Source: Desulfotignum sp032250905 (GTDB lineage: Bacteria > Desulfobacterota > Desulfobacteria > Desulfobacterales > Desulfobacteraceae). Taken from it: 64,000 nucleotides of DNA. Position numbers and translations under genes: made by a program. The notes under the pieces are model-generated. The model saw only the letters and a list, made by a program, of their open reading frames with translations, did not search any database and had not been told where the DNA came from. Shown in pieces: positions 16,621 to 25,456 of the stretch (its first letter is position 1; every line of letters starts with the position of its first letter). The DNA is taken from NCBI GenBank assembly GCA_032250905.1, contig JAVVEQ010000006.1:1-64000 (forward strand), read 5' to 3'.

Positions 16621-18237
16621 TCAGGACCGGTGAAAAGGTTTTCGCCATGTCAGCAGCCTCCTTGCAATTTTTTCATAAAACATCATGATTTCTGGAATAG
16701 TGAACAGTTTTCCGGCCACCGGCAAGAGTGCCAGGAATGCCAGGCCGGTGACAGTGCAGATCCCTATGGCCGGGACCAGGGCGTCGGGCGGCATCAGGAT
16801 GGTCACGACCCGGTGGATGCCTGTGAGAATTCCCCCCAGGACCAGGCTGGCCAGGATCAGTCGCGTCAGAAACAGATATACCTGGTTTTTTCCAGGATTT
16901 TGTGTTTTTCGGCTCCAGGATTCAAACAGTGCATAGGCGGACACCATCACGGTGACAGAAAGTCCCAGGGCCACGCCGTTGACCCCCAAAGTTTTCATGC
17001 ATCCGTAAATCACCGGCAGGCCGGCCAGCATGCACAAGGTGGAGACCAGGGCTGGAAACAGTGTGTTTTCAAGGGCATAGAAACCTCTGGCCACAAAGGT
17101 CTGGGCGGCAAAAGCAAATGCGCCGGCCATGAAAAAAGGTAAAATTCCTGCGGTGATCCGGGTGGCGTCCGCATCAAACGCCCCCCGCTGGAACAGGATC
17201 ATCACTATTTCATTTCGCAGCACGATAAAGAGAATGGCAAAAGGGATCACCAGAAAGATGAACTTCAATGTCTGGTTGATGATGCCGTTGAGGCGGTCCA
17301 TGTCCCCGGTTGCGGCAATACCGGCCATAAAGGGGTAGGACGCCATGCCGACGGCCTGGCCGAACAGCCCCACCAGGATGAACATGATGCGCAGCGCATA
17401 ATTCATGGCGGCAATGTGGCCCGGAGCCAGGAATGAGCCGAAGAATTTCATCAGTATTTCCGTGGAGAAAGTAACGGTGAGGCCCACCATGAAGGGCAGG
17501 GTGATCCGGACATAGTGGATGAAATCCGGATGAAAAAAATTGATAAGAAACCGGAATTTCAGCCCCTCTCTGGCAGCACCGGCCCACTGGAGGACAAAAT
17601 TGCCGGCAAAGGCTCCGCCCAGAACCCCCCAGGCAAATCCTTCCATGCCCAGGGAAGGGTACAGAAACAGCCCGCCGCAGATGATGCCTGAGTTGTAAAT
17701 CAAGGGCGCCAGGGCCGGGATAAGGAATTTTTCCCTGGTAAACTGCACGGCCATGAACAGACCCCCGGCAAAAAAGAAGAACTGGGCCGGCAGGATGATG
17801 CGGGTCATGCGTACAGCCAGGGAAAATGTGGCCGGGTCAGTGATTCCCGGAGCCAGCAGATTGACAAAAAAAGGAGTCCAGATCATGGCTCCGATAATAC
17901 CGGTGACCAGGATCAGGCCGAATCCGTTGAACACCAGTGAAAACACTTCAAATCCCTGTTCCTCCATATCCCGGGACAGGTATCTTGCAAAGACAGGAAT
18001 AAAGGTGATGGACAGAAATCCGCTGGCCACCACGTGGTTGAGGATTTCGGGCAGGGCAAAGGCGATCTGGTAGGCATCCACCCCGGCTCCGGCGCCGCCG
18101 GTCAAGGCAATGGCCATCTCCCGAACCAGGCCGATAACCCGGCTGGCAAGCACCGAAGCCATCATGATGAACGATGCCACGCCGATCTTTTTGAATATGG
18201 AAGGGGCCGCAGTCTTCATGATTTCAGGAAGTACCAT
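16621..18237 (-). CDS. murJ: Lipid II flippase MurJ (MviN family)
   Basis: A 538-residue polytopic inner-membrane protein of the MOP superfamily that flips lipid II for peptidoglycan synthesis. It starts with SVLASRVIGLVREMAIA, the classical MurJ N-terminal motif with the essential Arg, followed by GVDAYQIAFALPEIL and FIPVFARYL, and has about 13-14 hydrophobic segments to the C-terminus. Length fits the family. The start could also be the internal ATG at 18219. It is transcribed alone; the small membrane-protein gene upstream is divergent. Confidence 0.92.
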   Translation of the reverse strand: MVLPEIMKTAAPSIFKKIGVASFIMMASVLASRVIGLVREMAIALTGGAGAGVDAYQIAFALPEILNHVVASGFLSITFIPVFARYLSRDMEEQGFEVFSLVFNGFGLILVTGIIGAMIWTPFFVNLLAPGITDPATFSLAVRMTRIILPAQFFFFAGGLFMAVQFTREKFLIPALAPLIYNSGIICGGLFLYPSLGMEGFAWGVLGGAFAGNFVLQWAGAAREGLKFRFLINFFHPDFIHYVRITLPFMVGLTVTFSTEILMKFFGSFLAPGHIAAMNYALRIMFILVGLFGQAVGMASYPFMAGIAATGDMDRLNGIINQTLKFIFLVIPFAILFIVLRNEIVMILFQRGAFDADATRITAGILPFFMAGAFAFAAQTFVARGFYALENTLFPALVSTLCMLAGLPVIYGCMKTLGVNGVALGLSVTVMVSAYALFESWSRKTQNPGKNQVYLFLTRLILASLVLGGILTGIHRVVTILMPPDALVPAIGICTVTGLAFLALLPVAGKLFTIPEIMMFYEKIARRLLTWRKPFHRS

Positions 18238-18349
18238 ACCCCGGGGACAAAGAAAAGACCCGTTTGTCCTCCCTAAAGCTTGACGGGAAAAAGAGTGGCG
18301 AATATACTGAACGGATCAATTGTTATGATAACAGACAGGAACATCGATT

Positions 18350-18625
18350 ATGTGGACCCGAATGGGAATATGGTGTCTGATGGGGGCTTTTTTCATATGG
18401 CTGTTCAGTGGAATTTCACGCTTCATGCAGGCGGACAATTTCTGGAACGGCCTGACCCTTTCCCGGATATTAGGAGATTATACTGATCCGCTGGTGTTTG
18501 CTCTCCCCTGGGAAGCAGCACAGGATTTTCTGTATTTTTTCTTGGTTGAGCTGCCGTTTTACGGCGTGGTCCTGGGGCTGGGCACCCTGTTTCTGATTAT
18601 GGGTATGTTCGTTAAGATCCGTTAA
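18350..18625 (+). CDS. Small membrane protein, unknown
   Basis: A 91-residue protein with two strongly hydrophobic segments, at about residues 5-22 (IWCLMGAFFIWLFSGI) and 60-86 (FLYFFLVELPFYGVVLGLGTLF). The middle part is amphipathic. It is not recognised as a named family. It lies in the divergent gap after murJ and 37 bp before the M48 protease gene on the same strand, so the two may be cotranscribed. The ATG at 18350 or 18362 could be the start. Confidence 0.6.
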   Translation: MWTRMGIWCLMGAFFIWLFSGISRFMQADNFWNGLTLSRILGDYTDPLVFALPWEAAQDFLYFFLVELPFYGVVLGLGTLFLIMGMFVKIR

Positions 18626-18662
18626 CGATAAACACGGGTTTAAGATGGGTAAGGGTGATGTC

Positions 18663-20015
18663 ATGAATAAAAAAAACAGCATGTTAACGGGATGTGAAGG
18701 AATGAGCCGGCGGCAGTTTCTGCAGGCATCTGTTCTGGCGGCAACCGCCGGTCTGGTGCCGTTTTATGGATGTGCCACTGATCCGGTCACCGGCAGAAAA
18801 CAGCTGATGATGCTGACACGGGACCAGGAGATCGCCATAGACCGTCAGCAATCGCCGTTTCAGTTTTCATCGGACTACGGCATTGTTCAGGACAGTGCAC
18901 TGAATCAGTATATCCACCGGGTGGGAAGCGACCTGGTGCCGTATTCTCACCGGCCGGGAATGCCCTATAATTTTCAGTGCGTGAATGCCACTTATATCAA
19001 CGCGTATGCCTTTCCCGGCGGGTCTATTGCCGTGACCCGGGGGATTCTTTTGAAACTGGAAAATGAGGCGGAGCTGGCGGCGCTGCTGGGCCATGAGCTG
19101 GGCCATGTCAATGCCCGTCACACGGCGGAACAGGTGTCCAAAAGCCAGCTGTCCTCGCTGGTGGTGGGAGGACTTGCGATTCTCGCGAATTCCCAGGCCA
19201 GGGGACTGGGGGACCTGACCCAGCAGCTCGGGGCCCTCGGCCAGGGGCTGTACCTGGCCAAGTACAGCCGGGACAATGAGCGGGAGGCAGATTCTCTGGG
19301 CCATGAATACATGGTCAATGCAGGATATGGGTCTTTGGGTTTTGTGGGACTCATGGAAATGCTCAATTCCTTGAACAAGGAGCAGCCGAACGCCGCCCAG
19401 ATGCTGTTTTCCACCCATCCCATGAGTGATGAACGCCTGGCTGCAGCGGTCCAGCGGGATCAGGGGCCCTATGCCCGGACCCGGAATGCCCCGGTTTTTC
19501 GGGAGCGTTACATGGATCAAACTGCGGAATTGAGGCGTCAGAAAACAGCGATTGAAAGGATGCAGGAAGGGGAAAAATACCTGTCTCAAGGGAAATACGA
19601 TTCTGCACAGACTGCTTTTTCATCTGCTTTGAAACAGGCCGGGGATGATTATGCCGCCCATCTGCTCATGGCCAAATGTCAGCTCATCCAGAAAAAAAAC
19701 GCTGAGGCGGCATCCTATGCAACGGCTGCGACTGCTTTGTATCCCACGGAACCCCAGGCCCACTATGTGGCTGGGCTGGCCCATGTGGGAACCCGTCAGT
19801 ATGACCGGGCCCTGGACAATTTCACCCGCTGCGACCGGCTGTTGCCGGGCAATCCCCAGTTGACATTTTACATGGGATATTCCCGTGACAAAATCGGACA
19901 GCGACAGGCAGCGGCAGACAATTATTCTGCTTACCTGAAAATGGTCAATTATCAGACCAATGAATATTCCCAGTACGCCTACCAGCGATTGAAAGAATGG
20001 GGATATGTCGAGTAG
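18663..20015 (+). CDS. M48-family periplasmic metalloprotease with TPR repeats (BepA-like lipoprotein)
   Basis: About 450 residues. The N-terminus carries a Tat-type SRRQFLQ motif followed by a hydrophobic stretch and a Cys at PFYGC, so export and probably lipidation are expected. The peptidase M48 domain has HELGHVNARH (zinc ligands and catalytic Glu) and the third ligand in READSLGHEYM. After about residue 300 come TPR-like helices (KYLSQGKYDSAQTAFSSAL, YVAGLAHVGTRQYDRALDN). This layout is that of BepA/YfgC, which handles outer-membrane protein assembly and quality control. ATG 18663 is preferred over 18645 because of the TAAGGGTG upstream. It overlaps the next gene by 11 bp. Confidence 0.88.
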   Translation: MNKKNSMLTGCEGMSRRQFLQASVLAATAGLVPFYGCATDPVTGRKQLMMLTRDQEIAIDRQQSPFQFSSDYGIVQDSALNQYIHRVGSDLVPYSHRPGMPYNFQCVNATYINAYAFPGGSIAVTRGILLKLENEAELAALLGHELGHVNARHTAEQVSKSQLSSLVVGGLAILANSQARGLGDLTQQLGALGQGLYLAKYSRDNEREADSLGHEYMVNAGYGSLGFVGLMEMLNSLNKEQPNAAQMLFSTHPMSDERLAAAVQRDQGPYARTRNAPVFRERYMDQTAELRRQKTAIERMQEGEKYLSQGKYDSAQTAFSSALKQAGDDYAAHLLMAKCQLIQKKNAEAASYATAATALYPTEPQAHYVAGLAHVGTRQYDRALDNFTRCDRLLPGNPQLTFYMGYSRDKIGQRQAAADNYSAYLKMVNYQTNEYSQYAYQRLKEWGYVE

Positions 20016-20463
20016 TCTGTCAAAAGAGCGGTTTCAGGACCTTGTGGATGCTGTCTGGACCATGACCCTGGCAACGTCCGGTGAAAAAGGTCCCTGGTCG
20101 GCACCGGTATATTATCTGTACAGGGAAAAAAATTTTTATTTTTTTTCCAGTCCATCGTCCCGGCATATCCAGGAGGGCGAAGGGCGGTTGTGTGCTGCAT
20201 CCATTTTTCGGGATCACGACCGCGTGGATCGTCTGGAGGGGCTCCAGATGAGCGGAACGATCCAGCTGCAGAAAACCGGTTTTCGCGCGGCATCGGTTGC
20301 AAAGGCATATGCCCTCCGGTTTGGCATTAAAGTTCCCGGTAAGGATTTTGCGGCATTTTTTCAAAATGTATTTCATGCCTGCCTGTATGCGTTTTCAGCG
20401 GATCAGGTATTATATATGGATAACCGCAAAGGGTTTGGCAACCGGGAGCCCCTTTTTTTATGA
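20005..20463 (+). CDS. Pyridoxamine 5'-phosphate oxidase/YhbP-like protein
   Basis: A 152-residue split-barrel protein (WTMTLATSGEKGPWSAPVYYLYREKNFYFFSS, then SRHIQEGEGRLCAASIF and the GLQMSGTIQLQ strand). The pattern fits the PNPOx-like/YhbP flavin-binding group. Its start lies inside the M48 protease gene (11-bp overlap) and its stop overlaps the UbiD start by 4 bp, so it is translationally coupled to both. Coupling to ubiD is notable because UbiD uses a prenylated flavin; a direct flavin-related role is only a guess. Confidence 0.8.
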   Translation: MSSSLSKERFQDLVDAVWTMTLATSGEKGPWSAPVYYLYREKNFYFFSSPSSRHIQEGEGRLCAASIFRDHDRVDRLEGLQMSGTIQLQKTGFRAASVAKAYALRFGIKVPGKDFAAFFQNVFHACLYAFSADQVLYMDNRKGFGNREPLFL

Positions 20464-22292
20464 AATTCAACAGCCTGACTCAATGTGTGGCGTTTCTGGA
20501 GCAGGACAAAGAACTGATTCGTATCCGTGAACCGGTGGACCCTCACCTGGAGATGGCTGAAATCACCCGGCGGGTGTTTGAAGCCGGGGGACCGGCCCTG
20601 CTGTTTGAAACGGTCAAAGATTCTCCGTTTCCAGCCCTGGGCAACCTGTACGGGACCTGGACGCGGACGGTGAAAATTTTTGAACCCCAGCTGGAACAGG
20701 TCAAAGCCCTGGTGGACATGGCGACAGACCCCATGCAGTTCGTCAAATCCCCGGGGCGGCTGATCAAGGCCGGCATGGCCCTGTCCAATGCCTTGCCGGT
20801 TCCGGTCCGGAAAAACCGTACATTGACCCGGCTGACGCAGATTGACCAGCTGCCACAGATCACCTGCTGGCCGGAGGATGGGGGATCATTTGTGCTGCTG
20901 CCCCAGGTGTTTTCCATGGATCCTTGTAACGACGGCGTGATCAGGTCCAACCTGGGCATGTACCGGATTCAGTTGACCGGCAACGAGTACCTGCTCAACC
21001 AGGAAATCGGTCTGCATTATCAGCTGCATCGGGGCATTGCCGTTCATCATCACAACGCATTGGCGGAAAACAGGGCGCTGAAAGTGAGTATTTTTATCGG
21101 CGGGCCCCCGGCCCATGCCCTGGCAGCTGTCATGCCCCTGCCCGAGGGGATGCCGGAGATTGCATTTGCCGGGGCTTTGGCCGGGCGGAATTTCAGATAT
21201 TTCCGGAACAACGGGTTTGTTCTGTCCACAGATGCCGATTTCTGCATCACCGGATGGGTGGTTCCCCATCGCACCAAACCGGAAGGCCCTTTCGGTGATC
21301 ACCTGGGGTATTATTCGGATACACATGCGTTCCCCTATATCCGGGTGGCATCGGTATGGCACCGGCCGGGTGCGATTTTTCCGTTTACCGTGGTGGGACG
21401 CCCCCCCCGGGAAGACAGCCATTTCGGCCGGCTCATCCACGAGATCACCCGCAGCGCCATCCCAAAAACGATTCCCGGTGTCACGGCGGTCAACGCCGTG
21501 GATGCGTCCGGGGTGCATCCGCTGCTGCTGGCCAAGGCCCGGGAGGGATATGTCCCCTATGCGGACCGTGAACCCAGGGAGCTGCTGACCCATGCCCTTG
21601 CCATCCTGGGCAAAGGTCAGCTGTCGCTGGCCAAATATCTGATCATTGCCGCCCATGAGGATGATCCCGGCCTGGATGTCAATGATGAAAAAGCGTTTCT
21701 GAAGCATGTGCTGGAACGGCTGGATTTTTCCAGGGACCTGCATTTTTTCACGCGCACCACCATGGATACCCTGGATTATTCCGGGCAGCAGCTCAACCAG
21801 GGTTCCAAAGTGGTGATAGCGGCGGCCGGACAGGTGAAGCGGCGGCTTTTCACGGACCTGCCTTCGGATTTTTTCCTGCCGGATCCGTTTTCCGGGGCAC
21901 AGATGGCGGCCCCGGGTATCTGTGTGATCCAGGGCCCGGCGTTCACTTCCTATCCCCGGGCCAGGCAGCAGATCAACCCGGTGAAAAAAAGCCTTGAAAA
22001 GATGGCGGAGAGGTCCGGCCTGGCTTTGGTGGTGGTGGTGGATGATGCCGGTTTCTGTGCACAGACGTTTGCCAATTTTCTGTGGGTAACCTTTCTGCGG
22101 TCCAACCCCTCTCATGACATTTACGGGGTCAAAGAAAGAACCCTTCACAAGCACTGGGGATGTGACGGCCCGCTGATCATAGACGCCCGCATTAAACCGT
22201 TTCATGCGGCACCGCTGGAACCGGACCCTGACGTTGCCCGCCGGGTGGACCAGATGGGGTGCCGGGGCGGACCGCTTTACAACATTATCTGA
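20460..22292 (+). CDS. ubiD: UbiD family decarboxylase
   Basis: A 610-residue member of the UbiD family, which uses prenylated FMN for reversible decarboxylation of aromatic or unsaturated acids. Typical segments are the N-terminal LIRIREPVDPHLEMAEI, GNLYGT, GMYRIQL and NEYLLNQEIGLHYQLHRGI, EIAFAGALAGR, EGPFGDHLGYYS (with the conserved Glu), FTVVGRPPREDSHFG, and the C-terminal DDAGFCAQTFANFLW. The length, longer than E. coli UbiD, matches the deltaproteobacterial branch. No UbiX-type prenyltransferase is in the window. The substrate cannot be told from sequence; menaquinone/futalosine or aromatic metabolism are options. Confidence 0.88.
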   Translation: MKFNSLTQCVAFLEQDKELIRIREPVDPHLEMAEITRRVFEAGGPALLFETVKDSPFPALGNLYGTWTRTVKIFEPQLEQVKALVDMATDPMQFVKSPGRLIKAGMALSNALPVPVRKNRTLTRLTQIDQLPQITCWPEDGGSFVLLPQVFSMDPCNDGVIRSNLGMYRIQLTGNEYLLNQEIGLHYQLHRGIAVHHHNALAENRALKVSIFIGGPPAHALAAVMPLPEGMPEIAFAGALAGRNFRYFRNNGFVLSTDADFCITGWVVPHRTKPEGPFGDHLGYYSDTHAFPYIRVASVWHRPGAIFPFTVVGRPPREDSHFGRLIHEITRSAIPKTIPGVTAVNAVDASGVHPLLLAKAREGYVPYADREPRELLTHALAILGKGQLSLAKYLIIAAHEDDPGLDVNDEKAFLKHVLERLDFSRDLHFFTRTTMDTLDYSGQQLNQGSKVVIAAAGQVKRRLFTDLPSDFFLPDPFSGAQMAAPGICVIQGPAFTSYPRARQQINPVKKSLEKMAERSGLALVVVVDDAGFCAQTFANFLWVTFLRSNPSHDIYGVKERTLHKHWGCDGPLIIDARIKPFHAAPLEPDPDVARRVDQMGCRGGPLYNII

Positions 22293-22312
22293 TTTTTGAA
22301 AGGCGTGCAATC

Positions 22313-22990
22313 ATGTTCAAACGCTTGAAATTTCTGATTTACACCCGGCCGTTTACCTGGTTCGCTTATTACCTGATCAAAGGGTACAGCAGCACGTTCA
22401 GGTTGAAGGTTGTAAACGAGTCCCACTGGAAAACACTGCTGAAACAGGGGAAACCGATACTGCTGTGTACCTGGCACCAGCAGTTTTTTGCCGCTATTAC
22501 CCATTTCAAACAGTATGCCGGGTATCGTCCCGGTTTGATGATTTCCCAAAGCCGGGACGGGGACCTGATTTCCGGTGTGGCCAACCGGTCGGGATGGCAT
22601 ACCCCGAGGGGGTCATCCTCACGGGGCGGTAAGGATGCCATGGCTGCCATGATCACCCATTTGAAGAAACACGGGTTCGGGGCCCATATCCTGGATGGCC
22701 CCAGAGGCCCTATGGGCAGAATCAAGCCCGGGGTGATCCGTATGGCCCATGCCACGGGTGCCCGGCTGGTGCCGTTCCATGTGACTGCCGACAAAGCCTG
22801 GGTCTTCAATTCCTGGGACCGGTTCATGCTGCCCCGGCCGTTTTCAAAGGTCTGCATCACTTTTGACAGCGGTATCCTGCTGCCGCCGCTGACAGGTCCT
22901 GACAGTTTTGAACAGCAGCGCCGGGACCTGGAAACCCTGCTTTTGCCCCGACTGTTCCATCCTCAGACCAAGGAGCGAGACCATGGATAA
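22313..22990 (+). CDS. DUF374 lysophospholipid acyltransferase-like protein
   Basis: A 225-residue protein of the DUF374 family related to LpxL/LPLAT acyltransferases. CTWHQQFFA contains the family's active-site His region, MISQSRDGDLISGV and RGSSSRGGKDAM follow, and HILDGPRGPMGRIKPGVIRMA is highly typical. A hydrophobic N-terminal segment may anchor it at the inner membrane. Members are thought to act in lipid A or phospholipid acylation. It starts 20 bp after ubiD and overlaps the zinc-ribbon gene by 8 bp. Confidence 0.87.
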   Translation: MFKRLKFLIYTRPFTWFAYYLIKGYSSTFRLKVVNESHWKTLLKQGKPILLCTWHQQFFAAITHFKQYAGYRPGLMISQSRDGDLISGVANRSGWHTPRGSSSRGGKDAMAAMITHLKKHGFGAHILDGPRGPMGRIKPGVIRMAHATGARLVPFHVTADKAWVFNSWDRFMLPRPFSKVCITFDSGILLPPLTGPDSFEQQRRDLETLLLPRLFHPQTKERDHG

Positions 22991-23354
22991 AAAACCGTTA
23001 CCATCCGTATTTTTTCATTTCAGGTTCAAGTTTCTGGCCATTTCTTCCATCGCTTTTCTCATGTATGTCATCTTGTCCAGTTCGTCAGACTTCAGCCAGT
23101 TTGCCGGCACCTTCCAGTTCAAACTGCTGGGGCCGTTTTTCATTTTTTCCGGGCTGATGTTCCTGGTGTTCAGGAGATTTCCCATCAAATGCCCCCACTG
23201 TGCCAGGGTGCTTCCCACTAAAAAAGACTGGACCTGTCCCCATTGCGGGAAAAAACAGGGAAAGGACCGGTATCTGATGGAAAAGTGCGTACACTGCCGA
23301 CAGATGCTGGCCACCAGCGAATGTGACTTGTGCAAAAAGGAGTTCAAACTGTAA
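22983..23354 (+). CDS. Membrane protein with C-terminal zinc ribbons
   Basis: A 123-residue protein with two membrane segments (residues about 14-32 and 48-64) and a C-terminal cytoplasmic part carrying three Cys pairs: CPHC...CPHC (about 70-95) and CVHC...CDLC (about 106-120). These form two zinc-ribbon-like knuckles. The ATG at 22983 overlaps the DUF374 acyltransferase gene, so it is cotranscribed. I do not recognise a named family. It converges with the CBS-DUF294 gene with only 4 bp between. Confidence 0.7.
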   Translation: MDKKPLPSVFFHFRFKFLAISSIAFLMYVILSSSSDFSQFAGTFQFKLLGPFFIFSGLMFLVFRRFPIKCPHCARVLPTKKDWTCPHCGKKQGKDRYLMEKCVHCRQMLATSECDLCKKEFKL

Positions 23355-23358
23355 AATA

Positions 23359-24813
23359 TCAGACCACGCCGGTGAATTCCATGTTCAGTTTCTGCTGGAA
23401 ATTTTCAATGGTTTTGAAAATCTCCTTGAGCATGTGCCGGTCCAGCTGGGACAGGTTGTCCGGGTTGATGTAGTTGTCCGGCGGGGTGCCTTCGTCCATG
23501 ATGTTGGTGATCTGACGCCGGAAACGAAGGGTCATCAGAAAATTGTAGGACTGCACCATGTTGTGGTATTCCCTGGCCGTGACTGCATGCCGGGTGTAAA
23601 GCCGGAACAGCCTCCCCAGGGTGTTGGTCTGGTAGATGTTGTTTTTCAGGGCAAATACCCGGGTGACATCCGTAATGGGCAGCATGGCATATTTGATGTC
23701 AAACGCGTTTTTGTGCTGTCCCCTGGACTCCACTTTCAGCTTGCCGAACAGCCCGATGGGCGGTTTGAAATACAGGGCGTTTTCGGTCATGTTTCGCAGA
23801 AAGCCGGACCAACCCTGAATGGATGCAAACAGATGATCCTTGAGTTGTGTCGCCAGGGTCAGGTCTCCATAAGTGCCCTTGAAATCAAAAAAGATGCTGG
23901 AAAACAAGAGATCTTCCGGCTTGGCCTTGCGGATCCAGGTGTAAAAATACTGTTTCCAGACAGACAACGGCTGGCACCACTTCGGGTTTTTTGCCATGTT
24001 GTTTCCGTTACAGAACCGGTATCCCGCCGTATCCAGACGGGTGCAGACCAGGTCGGCCAGGCGGGTGAAGTAATCGGTCGCCGTTTTGGCATCCGCGTCT
24101 GATGAGGGATCCTCATACACAATGGCATTGTCCTGGTCGGATACCAGTGTCTGTTCTTCCCGGCCTTCCGATCCCATGGTCAGAAACACGAATTTACAGG
24201 GTGCGGGTCCGACCTCTTCCAGGGAAAAGGCCATGATTTTATTGAGGATGGCATCGGAAAATGTGGTGATCAGCCGGGTGATCACTTCCGGATTCAGACC
24301 ATTGCGTATGGGGTCCAGAAGCATGTGGCACAGTCTTGTGTGGATGTTTTCCAGATCATCCATGGTTCTGGCGGAAGTGATGGATTTGAGCAGCAGATAC
24401 GAGGCCTTTGTCTGGGCCGTGATCAGGTCCTTTTCCGTAATAATGCCGGAGATATCTCCGGATTCTCCGCACACGGCCAGGTGACGCTTGTCTTTGCCGA
24501 TCATGGTCAGAAATGCTTCAAACACCTGGCTGTCCGCTGAAATGGTGATCACCGGGGATGACATGATTCCGGACACCGGGGTGTCTGACGGCAGCCCCTG
24601 TGCCAGTATCTTTTCCCGCAGATCCGCATCTGTGACAATGCCGGTGATCTGCCGGGAATCATCCTTGACCAGAATGGCGGAGGCTTTGGAACGGGACATT
24701 TTCCGGGCTGCCTGGCTCACAGGGGTGTCCATGGGACAGGTGGCGATGTTGGCCCGGAAAATGGCAGACACCGGCTGATTGAAAAAGTCACCCTGGGAAT
24801 GATCTTCTTTCAT
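23359..24813 (-). CDS. CBS-pair and DUF294 nucleotidyltransferase-like signalling protein
   Basis: A 484-residue protein. Two CBS repeats fill residues about 15-130 (MDTPVSQAARKMSRSKASAILV; GIVTDADLREKILAQG; MSSPVITISADSQVFEA; GIITEKDLI). Then comes the DUF294 nucleotidyltransferase-fold domain (GSEGREEQTLVSDQDNAIVYED, about 218) and the DUF294 C-terminal substrate-binding-type helical domain. This is the partner usually found with an acetate-type symporter and a PAS/DnaQ-type exonuclease gene. CBS domains normally bind adenine nucleotides, so energy sensing for acetate uptake is a reasonable inference. Start overlaps the LemA-like stop by 4 bp. Confidence 0.87.
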   Translation of the reverse strand: MKEDHSQGDFFNQPVSAIFRANIATCPMDTPVSQAARKMSRSKASAILVKDDSRQITGIVTDADLREKILAQGLPSDTPVSGIMSSPVITISADSQVFEAFLTMIGKDKRHLAVCGESGDISGIITEKDLITAQTKASYLLLKSITSARTMDDLENIHTRLCHMLLDPIRNGLNPEVITRLITTFSDAILNKIMAFSLEEVGPAPCKFVFLTMGSEGREEQTLVSDQDNAIVYEDPSSDADAKTATDYFTRLADLVCTRLDTAGYRFCNGNNMAKNPKWCQPLSVWKQYFYTWIRKAKPEDLLFSSIFFDFKGTYGDLTLATQLKDHLFASIQGWSGFLRNMTENALYFKPPIGLFGKLKVESRGQHKNAFDIKYAMLPITDVTRVFALKNNIYQTNTLGRLFRLYTRHAVTAREYHNMVQSYNFLMTLRFRRQITNIMDEGTPPDNYINPDNLSQLDRHMLKEIFKTIENFQQKLNMEFTGVV

Positions 24814-25382
24814 TTCCGCCCCCAGGGCTCAAAACTGCTGAGATCGATTTCAGGAAAATGCAGCGTATCCAGATTGAACCATCCGGCGGTGAACATGCCG
24901 GGAAACACCTTTTTCCGGGTGTGGAAGTAGCGCACTTCCTTGTTGTAACGCCGTGCGGCATAAATGGTTTTCAGGTAAAGATCCGCCATTTCCAGAATCC
25001 GGGGATGGGAGATTCCGATATCCCGGGCCAGGATGTCCAGGTCTTTTGCCAGGCGGACTTGAGCCTGTTCAAACACCGGCACCAGGTCCGGATCCAGGGG
25101 CGCATCGGAAGCCTGAAACCGCGACAGGAGCGTCTGGAGCTGTTCAGTGGTCTCAGCGATCCTGGAACGGATCGGTTCGTCAGTGCCCTCCGGTGCCAGG
25201 GACAACAGATCAGGGATCAGTCCCAGCTGGTTCTGGCAGGCCGTGATCATCAGGTTTTTAGCGGCATGGATACGGCTTTTGGACCGCAGCATGCTGGTGT
25301 AGCTGCCGAAAATTACGCAGACCATCACAATGGCCAGTACTACGGCACAAAGCCCGGCAAAGGTGAGCCATGGATGTTTCAT
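24810..25382 (-). CDS. LemA-like membrane-anchored protein
   Basis: A 190-residue protein with one N-terminal membrane anchor (residues about 5-28) and a helical body. The C-terminal part AARRYNKEVRYFHTRKKVFPGMF matches the end of LemA family proteins, and NQLGLIPDLLSLA matches their first helix. Its role is unknown. The ATG at 25382 was chosen because GGAGG lies seven bases upstream; a TTG at 25460 in frame would overlap the exonuclease gene by 4 bp. It is coupled to the CBS-DUF294 gene and belongs to the acetate module. Confidence 0.7.
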   Translation of the reverse strand: MKHPWLTFAGLCAVVLAIVMVCVIFGSYTSMLRSKSRIHAAKNLMITACQNQLGLIPDLLSLAPEGTDEPIRSRIAETTEQLQTLLSRFQASDAPLDPDLVPVFEQAQVRLAKDLDILARDIGISHPRILEMADLYLKTIYAARRYNKEVRYFHTRKKVFPGMFTAGWFNLDTLHFPEIDLSSFEPWGRK

Positions 25383-25456
25383 GAACAAGCCTCCAGTTTC
25401 AGGGTTGACCGGATTTGCGGGATGTATGTGAGCCCTATCATGTGTGCTTTCAGGAA

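Noticed and set aside
20886..22310. A 474-codon open frame on the minus strand opposite ubiD
   Set aside because: Antisense to a clear UbiD gene with low-complexity composition; no supporting motif.
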